Positions 1-4,778 of a stretch of DNA of 6,278 nucleotides are shown here, piece after piece; position 1 is the first letter of the stretch; every line of letters starts with the position of its first letter. The translations under genes and the position numbers were made by a program. The stretch comes from Phycisphaerae bacterium (GTDB taxonomy: Bacteria > Planctomycetota > Phycisphaerae > Phycisphaerales > SM1A02): contig JABJDN010000077.1 of the NCBI GenBank assembly GCA_018665385.1, forward strand, positions 1-6,278. Reading direction: 5' to 3'. Under the pieces are notes generated by a model that made no database searches, had not been told where the DNA came from, and saw only the letters and a program-made list of their open reading frames with translations.

Positions 1-177
1 AGAGTAAAATCTTGGCGCACTTCGTATATTCACGCGTTGGGTGATACACCCCGTGTTGTCTGCGTTTGCAAAACGCTCTGGGTACTTGTTGACCTTGAAA
101 CAAGAAAACCAACTGCAGTACCAATTGAAATGGCGGAAGCACTTGAGCCGCTGAAACCTGCGAGAATATCCACATGA
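1..177 (+). CDS. Acyl-CoA thioesterase-like protein, hot-dog fold, C-terminal part (5' end outside window)
   Basis: The reading frame is open from the first base and ends at TGA 175-177, giving the last 58 residues of a protein. The visible pattern is that of the final strands of 4-hydroxybenzoyl-CoA/YbgC/FadM-type hot-dog thioesterases: a TSYIHALGD segment (residues 7-15), then a strand with TLWVLVDLETRKPTAVP (residues 25-41) and a short C-terminal helix. In that family a 'V(C/L)VD-x-(E/T)-T-x-(R/K)-P-x-x-(I/V)P' ending is typical, and the proteins hydrolyse acyl-CoA or acyl-ACP thioesters in the cytoplasm. The catalytic N-terminal region (Asp or Glu near the central helix) lies outside the window, so the activity is inferred only from the tail. 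The stop codon overlaps the start of the following glycosyltransferase gene (ATGA), so the two are probably co-transcribed and translationally coupled. Confidence 0.6.
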   Translation, partial: RVKSWRTSYIHALGDTPRVVCVCKTLWVLVDLETRKPTAVPIEMAEALEPLKPARIST

Positions 178-1193
178 GCGTCGTCATGATTATGTCACAA
201 GACAGAATAGATCAGGAACATGCAATGCTAAACCGCCTTGTTGTGGGGCTTGCAAACGACGGAAACCAAGTGGTCCGCATAGTGCCCCCTACACCGCACG
301 ATGAACCTGCTGTGCATGAACGCGCAGTATCTTTAGCAAAACGAATCACAACACCAATGCCTGTCTCAATGCTCCTTAGAAATACACGTAAGGACGAACT
401 GATTCACGCACTAGAAAAAATTGACATTACTGCGATTGTCGCTTTTGGGAAGGATGCAGAGCAAGTTGCTCGTGATCTTTCAAAAGTATACGACGCTCCA
501 GTACTTCAAGAAGTTGTTTCTATGCAACAAGCAAAACGCGCGAAAAAATCATCGCATGTATGGCGATGGCTCTCAGCAACGCACTCGCTTGAACAAACAA
601 TCACTCGCACAGTAGGCAGTGACCGTTCTGCGCTTGTACCTCTTGGAGCTGTACCGTCGCATGTTACGGAATCAGTCCCAACGAATGCAAACAGATGTGT
701 TTCAGTTCTTGATGCAGCGAGCAATTACAGAAACACAGAAAAAATATTACTCGCACTTGAGAAAGAACAAAACGTTCATGTTTTTCTTGAATGTACTGGG
801 AAACATCAATCCAAACTTACAAAGCAAATTCAAACGTTACACATGCAAGACAGAGTTACCTGCATGCGTGATATGGCATCGCTACGCACGCTTGTGACCC
901 AATCTGACGTTGTCGTTGTTCCATCAAAAACAATGCCAATGCGAACGCTGTTGCTCGAAGTCATGCTTGCATCAATTCCAGTCATCGCTACTGAAATACC
1001 TGGCTTCGATTTGCTTATCGATGAAGAAACCGCTTTGATCGCTACTGATTCATGGGCTTTGCCTATAGAACGCGTGCTCCATGACAGAGCAACCGCCTCA
1101 AGAATAGCCAAAAATGGCGCCACGCTAGTACGTGAAAAGTATGCCTCAGCTTCTCAAATCGCCGCTTTTGAAGCCGCATTTACCCTAATTTAA
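174..1193 (+). CDS. GT-B (GT4-like) glycosyltransferase, degenerate donor motif
   Basis: The 339-residue product resembles family 4/1 glycosyltransferases, which move a sugar from a nucleotide-sugar donor to a lipid, protein or polysaccharide acceptor at the cytoplasmic face of the membrane. The N-terminal half (about 1-160) opens with a strand plus an MLNRLVVGLANDGNQVV helix-strand (18-34), as in the acceptor Rossmann domain. The C-terminal half (about 172-330) shows the donor-domain signature: DVVVVPS at 245-251, LLLEVMLASIPVIATEIPGF at 259-278 and a DEETALI turn at 283-289. The glutamate of the usual E-x7-E motif is present at E262, but its partner eight residues earlier is methionine, and the usual 'GR...K' phosphate-binding residues are not evident at 176-190. 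It may therefore be a divergent enzyme or have lost activity. Start ATG 174 overlaps the thioesterase stop; in-frame ATGs at 186 and 192 are alternatives, and no strong ribosome binding site is visible. No transmembrane segment was seen. Length is normal for the family. The substrate cannot be told. Confidence 0.7.
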   Translation: MSVVMIMSQDRIDQEHAMLNRLVVGLANDGNQVVRIVPPTPHDEPAVHERAVSLAKRITTPMPVSMLLRNTRKDELIHALEKIDITAIVAFGKDAEQVARDLSKVYDAPVLQEVVSMQQAKRAKKSSHVWRWLSATHSLEQTITRTVGSDRSALVPLGAVPSHVTESVPTNANRCVSVLDAASNYRNTEKILLALEKEQNVHVFLECTGKHQSKLTKQIQTLHMQDRVTCMRDMASLRTLVTQSDVVVVPSKTMPMRTLLLEVMLASIPVIATEIPGFDLLIDEETALIATDSWALPIERVLHDRATASRIAKNGATLVREKYASASQIAAFEAAFTLI

Positions 1194-1196
1194 CTT

Positions 1197-1250
1197 TCCC
1201 TCATGCACGAGGGAGAATACGGCCGAGGTAGAAATTATCTTTCTCCCCTC
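1197..1250. other. Two small hairpins in the convergent intergenic gap
   Basis: The first inverted repeat pairs TCCCTC (1197-1202) with GAGGGA (1209-1214) around a 6-base loop. The second pairs GAGG (1225-1228) with CCTC (1247-1250) and, inside it, AGAAA (1230-1234) with TTTCT (1240-1244) around TTATC. Neither is followed by a T-run on either strand, so neither is a textbook terminator by itself. Together with the next hairpin they fill the 98 bases between two convergent genes, where they could act as 3'-end RNA structures for either transcript. Confidence 0.35.
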
Positions 1251-1251
1251 C

Positions 1252-1293
1252 GCCTCGTCGGCGTTAATTTATTTTCGTCGACGGGGCCTTTTT
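1252..1293 (+). terminator. Probable intrinsic terminator of the thioesterase/glycosyltransferase operon
   Basis: GCCTCGTCG (1252-1260) pairs with CGACGGGGC (1279-1287), giving nine base pairs with one G-T wobble around an 18-base, AT-rich loop. It is followed by C and five T residues (1289-1293). This is the shape of a rho-independent terminator on the plus strand, 59 bases after the glycosyltransferase stop. The loop is longer than usual, which lowers confidence. The T-run overlaps the stop codon of the convergent aminotransferase gene (TAA, complement of 1292-1294). Read on the minus strand, the same hairpin has no T-run after it, so the minus-strand operon has no clear intrinsic terminator of its own here. 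Confidence 0.55.
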
Positions 1294-2440
1294 ATGTCAA
1301 AAGGGTTCGCAAGACACTCAAACCACGCTCTAGTTTGTCTTCTGGAACAGCGTAACTAATTCTAAAATGTGTGTCATGATGAGAAAAGACATCGCCTTGT
1401 ATGACAAGAACATCATGCTCCACTGCTTTAGAAATAAAATCTATTCCAGACATGCCAAGCTTTTTTGGAATTTTTGGGAACGCATAGAACGCTCCTTCAG
1501 GCACAACAAGTTCTGTAACATCACCCAACATGTCGACCACCATATCTCTTCGTTTTGTAAAGCGTTCAATAAGTGGAGTAAGGTCTACATCGTACGCATT
1601 CACTAATGCATGTTGCATAACCGAGGGTGCACAAACAAACGTTTGTTGCTTCAGTTTCAGCATTGCATCAATCAATAACTTAGGTCCAGCAGCGTAGCCC
1701 ATTCGCCACCCAGTGCAACCATAGGTTTTACCATAGCCTCGTATGACAAGGACGTCTTCGCTAAAAGATGCGGGGCTCGCATGGTTTGTTGGCGGAAACA
1801 CAAATTCATCATAAATCTCATCAGTAATAAGAAGAATGTTTCTTTCTTTGCATAACATCGCAATGTCGGTGACTTCTTTTTCTGTGAGCACGACTCCCGT
1901 CGGGTTTGCTGGAGAGTTAATGAGCACTGCTTTCGTTTTTGATGTTATACATGTTTCAATACGCTCAGCAGTCATACGAAAATCAGGATACGTATCGCAT
2001 AAAACTGCTTTTGCTTCAGCAATGCGTGCCAAAGTTGGATATATGACAAAGTATGGGTCTGGAACAATAATTTCATCCCCTGGACTAAGAATCGAAAGGC
2101 ATGCAAGCGTAAGTGCCCCTGCAGTCCCTGATGTTACCATCGCGTCAAGAGTAGATTGCGGTCCAAATTCCCAACCATACTGCGAATGCAATCGATTGTG
2201 AATTGAGTGCAACAATTCTTCAACGCCTGCTGTTTGGGTGTATCCGTTCTTGTCTTGAAGAATTGCATCAATAGCGGCTTGTTTTATCGAGTCATCAACA
2301 CAGAAATCAGGCTGACCAATAGATAAATTTATAGGGTCTTCGCAAGCTTGCGCTAATGCCCAAGCACGACGTATCCCTGAGGTTTCAATATCATTGACGC
2401 GTTCTGAAAGGAGACGCTCAATGTCGAGCGACGAACTCAA
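1292..2440 (-). CDS. Pyridoxal-phosphate aminotransferase, class I/II (aspartate aminotransferase superfamily)
   Basis: This 382-residue protein has the full set of fold-type I aminotransferase marks: SIRR-like helix SGIRRAW (21-27), IGQPDF (41-46) that closes over the substrate, SGTAGAL (104-110) contacting cofactor phosphate, NPTG with N179, TDEIYDEF with D207 and Y210, the Schiff-base lysine K238 in GYGKTYGCTGWRMGY (235-249), and R360 in HFRISYA, which binds the substrate alpha-carboxylate. It transfers an amino group between an amino acid and a 2-oxo acid in the cytoplasm, but the substrate pair cannot be read from sequence; aspartate, aromatic or alanine types are all possible. Length is typical. 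The best start is a TTG at 2438-2440, because no ATG or GTG gives a sensible N terminus. A weak GAAGAG lies 5 bases upstream, inside the end of the preceding gene. The gap to that gene is 2 bases, so translation is probably coupled. The usual S-x-S-K before the lysine is G-Y-G-K here. Confidence 0.92.
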   Translation of the reverse strand: MSSSLDIERLLSERVNDIETSGIRRAWALAQACEDPINLSIGQPDFCVDDSIKQAAIDAILQDKNGYTQTAGVEELLHSIHNRLHSQYGWEFGPQSTLDAMVTSGTAGALTLACLSILSPGDEIIVPDPYFVIYPTLARIAEAKAVLCDTYPDFRMTAERIETCITSKTKAVLINSPANPTGVVLTEKEVTDIAMLCKERNILLITDEIYDEFVFPPTNHASPASFSEDVLVIRGYGKTYGCTGWRMGYAAGPKLLIDAMLKLKQQTFVCAPSVMQHALVNAYDVDLTPLIERFTKRRDMVVDMLGDVTELVVPEGAFYAFPKIPKKLGMSGIDFISKAVEHDVLVIQGDVFSHHDTHFRISYAVPEDKLERGLSVLRTLLT

Positions 2441-2442
2441 AA

Positions 2443-2667
2443 TTACTCTTCGCTTGGTGTGTCAGTTGACTCTTCATCAGCACCGGCAGCTTTGCCTGCA
2501 ATTTTCATTTTGCGACTTCCCACTTTTGGAAGTCCCATAGGTGAGCCAGTTTCTGGATCAAACTTATCTTCATTTGCAAGATGCTCAATACGCTCAGCAC
2601 GCTTTAATACATTTCTGTGTTGGTTTAGACCAGCTGGCTTTGTTTTCAAACTTCTGTGTAGGCTCAT
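2443..2667 (-). CDS. PVC-type small basic protein (Planctomycetes/Verrucomicrobia/Chlamydiae family)
   Basis: The 74-residue product starts MSLHRSLK and continues with HRNVLKRAERIEHL (17-30), a FDPETGSPMGLPKV stretch (36-49), then a basic segment (SRKMKIAGK, 51-59) and an acidic tail ADEESTDTPSEE. From memory this N-terminal pattern (MSLH-x-SLK, HRNVL-x-RAERI, GLPKV) defines a family of short basic proteins restricted to the PVC bacteria, with no established function; a ribosome- or RNA-associated role has seemed plausible because of size and charge, but that is inference. The ATG at 2665-2667 is preceded by AGGA (complement of 2677-2680) at 9 bases, a good ribosome binding site, so the start is firm. 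It lies 45 bases after the membrane-protein gene and 2 bases before the aminotransferase start. The acidic tail after the basic core may be specific to this lineage. Confidence 0.85.
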   Translation of the reverse strand: MSLHRSLKTKPAGLNQHRNVLKRAERIEHLANEDKFDPETGSPMGLPKVGSRKMKIAGKAAGADEESTDTPSEE

Positions 2668-2701
2668 AACTTATTTTCCTGCATAACGTTAAGAATTATT
2701 G

Positions 2702-2711
2702 GTATCGATAC
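2702..2711. repeat. 10-base perfect palindrome GTATCGATAC in the gap before the small basic protein gene
   Basis: The sequence GTATCGATAC reads the same on both strands and lies directly after the stop codon of the membrane-protein gene. A second, 8-base palindrome TAACGTTA lies at 2684-2691, just upstream of the ribosome binding site of the small basic protein gene. They could be protein-binding sites in the 45-base gap, but short AT-rich palindromes also occur by chance. No convincing -35/-10 pair was found in the gap. Confidence 0.2.
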
Positions 2712-2712
2712 T

Positions 2713-3387
2713 TTATCGAATGGGGTACGCATCTTTCAGGTCGGTTCCGCGACCCTCCTTGGTGCCAGCCCATTCTTGCCCAATGGCATGAATTTTTGAC
2801 TGAACAAGCTTCATTTCTGGTGAATTTCGATTGGCAGAGCCAGGGAATGCAACAACATTGAAGCGTCGCGTATTGTGACCTGAAACGACATATGTTTCAA
2901 GTCCTTTTACCCTACAGAATGAGGCTAATTGCATCGCACCCTCTTTTGTGGTGTTAATAAGCACATAATGATAGAAATCTGGTCGCCTTGGATCACTTAA
3001 GACTGGACCCCACGCTGTATTTCCAAGCTCAGCTCTTGGCTGAGGAATTATTGGCAATGTCGGGTTTTTGGTTGTGATAGGGGGCTGTACTGGTTCTACA
3101 AATACTTCTTGTAAACGAGCGGCATAATCATCCCTTGCCGCATCGCCTTTCGCTATGCCATTTTGGTACCCCGCTGTATAGGAAATAATAATTAGGGAAA
3201 TGCAGACAGCTGCTACGACTCCGATTGTTCCAATCGACATTCGTATCGCCCTGCCCGGAGTAAGTACGTTCCGCTGCAAGTCAACATCTTGTTCTTGACG
3301 CTCAGGTGTATCTGGACTTTGTTTTTGTACCGACTCTCGAGCGGACGAAATTAACTCGTACAACGCTGGACCTTTTCGCTTACTCAT
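2713..3387 (-). CDS. Uncharacterised single-pass membrane protein with periplasmic SPOR-like domain
   Basis: The 224-residue product has three parts. Residues 1-48 are hydrophilic and end in basic residues (RAIR), so this part should be cytoplasmic. Residues 50-73 form one hydrophobic transmembrane helix (IGVVAAVCISLIIISY core). The rest is outside: a linker rich in proline (about 95-120), then a domain at about 136-224 with DPRRPDFYHYVLINT, an AMQLASFCRVKGLETYVV helix-strand and FNVVAFPG. The strand-helix-strand order with 'fc...GL..yvv' is reminiscent of SPOR-type or similar small alpha/beta domains, but the match is weak and I do not assign peptidoglycan binding. The C-terminal domain looks like a conserved hypothetical family of Phycisphaerae, from memory only. 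Start ATG 3385-3387 overlaps the acpS stop as ATGA and has GGAG 7 bases upstream; the longer open frame up to 3552 lacks this and lies fully within acpS. Its place directly after acpS suggests co-expression, not a known joint function. Confidence 0.72.
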   Translation of the reverse strand: MSKRKGPALYELISSARESVQKQSPDTPERQEQDVDLQRNVLTPGRAIRMSIGTIGVVAAVCISLIIISYTAGYQNGIAKGDAARDDYAARLQEVFVEPVQPPITTKNPTLPIIPQPRAELGNTAWGPVLSDPRRPDFYHYVLINTTKEGAMQLASFCRVKGLETYVVSGHNTRRFNVVAFPGSANRNSPEMKLVQSKIHAIGQEWAGTKEGRGTDLKDAYPIR

Positions 3388-3773
3388 TGTATATCTCCAA
3401 ATCCGATCACACTTGCAATTGCTATTCCGCCTGCGTGAGTCAAACTTAATCTCCAATCTGTGATGCCTTGTGCATCTGCCACTTCTTTTGCTTTGCCTGA
3501 CAACTGTACCATTGGCGGCCCATCTGCTCGTACTACGCCGATATCTATCCATTCTATTCCGCCAGCTAGACCAGTTCCCAGCGCTTTTAGCACCGCTTCT
3601 TTAGCAGCATACCGTGCGGCAAGTCGCTGATCTCTCATATCTTGGGAAGACACGTTTGCCGCTTCTTGTTCTACCTTCGTAAAACAACGATCAAGAAACT
3701 TCTGCCCATGTGACTGAAGCATCGACGAGATGCGCTCTACATCTATAACATCAATGCCATGTACCAAAATCAT
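3384..3773 (-). CDS. acpS: Holo-[acyl-carrier-protein] synthase
   Basis: AcpS moves the 4'-phosphopantetheine arm from coenzyme A to a serine of apo-acyl carrier protein, producing the active carrier for fatty acid synthesis in the cytoplasm. The 129-residue length is typical of the trimeric AcpS type. Family motifs are in order: GIDVIDVERI (6-15) with the metal-binding aspartate D8, a FLDRCFTKVEQ segment (27-36), and RLAARYAAKEAVLKALGTG (50-68) with the metal-binding glutamate E59 and K58 in the classical 'W/Y-x-x-KE(A/S)' box. It ends with WRLSLTHAGGIAIASVI, matching the final 'SiSH...AvA.v' strands, with H113. Start ATG 3771-3773 overlaps the moaB-type stop as ATGA, and an excellent AAGGAG (complement of 3781-3786) lies 7 bases upstream. 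Its own stop overlaps the start of the membrane-protein gene, again as ATGA, so it is the second gene of the operon. Confidence 0.95.
   Translation of the reverse strand: MILVHGIDVIDVERISSMLQSHGQKFLDRCFTKVEQEAANVSSQDMRDQRLAARYAAKEAVLKALGTGLAGGIEWIDIGVVRADGPPMVQLSGKAKEVADAQGITDWRLSLTHAGGIAIASVIGFGDIQ
3395..3398 (-). promoter_or_regulatory. Ribosome binding site GGAG that fixes the start of the membrane-protein gene
   Basis: GGAG on the minus strand lies 7 bases before ATG 3385-3387, inside the last codons of acpS. It selects the 224-residue form over an open frame beginning 55 codons earlier, whose extra residues are rich in Arg, Cys and Ser, as expected of an out-of-frame reading of acpS. 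Confidence 0.75.
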
Positions 3774-4285
3774 TGCACTGCTCCTTCATTACACACGTCG
3801 AGCAAGTGCCCTAATTGAGGAATTATGAGTGAAGTTAAAGCAAGACGAACTGCGTTTGTTGCGCCGGGCAACAGGAATATTGGCTTTCGCATCTCGCCAT
3901 AATCAACCCAACCAGCCTCCGCTCTGCTTAACATCGCTGCACTTCCAATTTCACTGAAACTTAACGAACGAAACAACTCGCCGAATCCTGGCAACGTTGA
4001 TGAAAAGAGTGGTTCGACCACATCTGGGGTGCTATCACGTTTCGAAGCCCCAGTTCCGCCAGTGACAATGATTACCTGCACTGCGGCGTCTTGAATGGAC
4101 CCTGTAACGATCGCAAGAATTTCGCTTGCTTCATCTTTAACAATTGACCTACATGAAACAACATGCCCCTCGGAGAGTAGAATTTCCACAATAGAATTTC
4201 CACTCGTGTCATTTTCGAGTGTACGCGAATCGCTGACGGTTAATACCGCAACATGGGCTTTTGTTTCTGAAGGTCCGTGTGCCAT
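3770..4285 (-). CDS. moaB: Molybdopterin adenylyltransferase, MoaB/Mog family
   Basis: This 171-residue protein belongs to the MoaB/MogA family, which adenylates molybdopterin with ATP in the cytoplasm before molybdate is inserted. Family marks in order are AVLTVSDSRT (13-22), DTSG (26-29), VIIVTGGTGASKRDSTPD (71-88), which holds the GGTG nucleotide/pterin loop and the RD-x-TP box, then PGFGELFRSLSF (99-110), EIGSAAMLSRAEAG (112-125), LPGATNAV (139-146) and IIPQLGHLL (154-162). The intact TP-D/E box and the small single-domain size fit an active MoaB or Mog; the two are hard to separate by eye and the symbol could be mog. It is the first gene of the minus-strand operon and diverges from moaE, its pathway partner, across 46 bases. 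The ATG at 4283-4285 has no good Shine-Dalgarno sequence (only AGGG about 14 bases upstream), which may mean a leaderless transcript. Confidence 0.93.
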   Translation of the reverse strand: MAHGPSETKAHVAVLTVSDSRTLENDTSGNSIVEILLSEGHVVSCRSIVKDEASEILAIVTGSIQDAAVQVIIVTGGTGASKRDSTPDVVEPLFSSTLPGFGELFRSLSFSEIGSAAMLSRAEAGWVDYGEMRKPIFLLPGATNAVRLALTSLIIPQLGHLLDVCNEGAVQ

Positions 4286-4291
4286 ATGCGA

Positions 4292-4320
4292 AGTCTACCC
4301 TAGAGGCTCCTGCGTGTAAG
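4292..4320 (-). promoter_or_regulatory. Possible moaB promoter (leaderless type)
   Basis: On the minus strand CTTACA (complement of 4315-4320) and TAGACT (complement of 4292-4297) are separated by 17 bases; each matches the sigma-70 consensus at four of six positions. The -10-like box ends 6 bases before the moaB ATG, so transcription would start at or next to the start codon. This would explain the lack of a ribosome binding site. Matches of this quality also occur by chance. Confidence 0.28.
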
Positions 4321-4322
4321 AT
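4294..4322 (+). promoter_or_regulatory. Weak possible moaE promoter overlapping that of moaB
   Basis: TCTACC (4294-4299) and TAAGAT (4317-4322) are 17 bases apart and match the sigma-70 boxes at three and four of six positions. A start near 4329 would give a leader of only a few bases before GTG 4332 or ATG 4338. It is offered because the 46-base divergent gap leaves little other room; a promoter inside moaB is the alternative. Confidence 0.18.
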
Positions 4323-4331
4323 GTATCCACT

Positions 4332-4778
4332 GTGCCAATGCAACAAATCCAAATCAATTTTGTCCCATCGGCTGTAGATGTACGCTCCGCTAGCGTGCTT
4401 CCACCAAGTGCTTGCGGAGGCGATTGCATTTTTGTTGGTAGAACCAGACCAGAACAGCATACAACGCACGGAGACCTAACCGCCTTGCAATATGAATGTT
4501 ATACCGACTTGGCTACGCAAGAATTAGAGAACATTGCACACGAAGCTATTGCTCGGTTTTCTGCTTCCTACATCCACATAACACACAGCATCGGTCTGGT
4601 TCCCATTCATGAAGCGAGCGTGGTCATTGCAGTCAGTTGCGCACATAGACGAGAGGCATTTTCTGCATGCCAGTTCTTGATAGATCTCTTGAAGCAACGC
4701 GTGCCAATCTGGAAACAAGAAAAATGGGCAGATGGCACAACGTGGTCTGAGGGAAAGGAACTTCCAAATCATGGATAA
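4332..4778 (+). CDS. moaE: Molybdopterin synthase catalytic (large) subunit
   Basis: MoaE forms a heterotetramer with the sulfur-carrier MoaD and puts two sulfurs into precursor Z (cPMP), making molybdopterin. The 148-residue product shows CGGDCIFVGRTR (28-39) with the conserved R39, LQYECYTDLA (52-61), HEASVVIAVSCAHRREAF (93-110) with H105 and R106 of the anion pocket, and LIDLLKQRVPIWKQEKW (116-132), which carries lysines K121 and K128 corresponding to E. coli K119 and K126, the catalytic pair. The usual 'HR-x-G' before the sV strand is HSIG (85-88), an Arg-to-Ser change. Two starts are possible: GTG 4332 or ATG 4338; neither has a Shine-Dalgarno sequence, and the choice alters only two residues. 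moaD, moaA and moaC are not in the window, so the pathway is spread over the genome. The gene diverges from moaB and its 3' end overlaps nth by 8 bases. Confidence 0.92.
   Translation: MPMQQIQINFVPSAVDVRSASVLPPSACGGDCIFVGRTRPEQHTTHGDLTALQYECYTDLATQELENIAHEAIARFSASYIHITHSIGLVPIHEASVVIAVSCAHRREAFSACQFLIDLLKQRVPIWKQEKWADGTTWSEGKELPNHG
4756..4760 (+). promoter_or_regulatory. Ribosome binding site AGGAA that fixes the nth start
   Basis: AGGAA within the end of moaE lies 10 bases before ATG 4771. This supports the 211-residue Nth starting MDKRKAKKIY over an open frame starting at 4732, whose 13 extra residues are only moaE read in another frame and which has no site before it. Confidence 0.65.

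Noticed and set aside
1836..2201. A 121-residue plus-strand open frame inside the aminotransferase gene
   Set aside because: It lies opposite a gene with every catalytic motif of its family, has no recognisable domain and no ribosome binding site. The other nested frames at 506-724, 830-1123, 1367-1606, 4209-4469 and 4524-4845 were dismissed for the same reasons.
2668..2712. A separate promoter for the small basic protein gene
   Set aside because: An AATAAT-like box exists near 2694-2699, but no -35 box is found at a suitable distance. The 45-base gap is short enough for read-through from the upstream operon.
3388..3552. A longer N terminus for the membrane protein, reaching into acpS
   Set aside because: The added 55 residues are an out-of-frame reading of acpS, rich in Arg, Cys and Ser. 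ATG 3385-3387 has a GGAG at ideal distance and an ATGA overlap.
4286..4331. A molybdenum cofactor riboswitch upstream of moaE or moaB
   Set aside because: The whole gap is 46 bases, far too short for that riboswitch class, and no multi-stem structure is visible.
4732..4770. An earlier nth start at ATG 4732
   Set aside because: The extra 13 residues lie in moaE and do not resemble Nth N termini; ATG 4771 has AGGAA upstream and gives the family's usual length.
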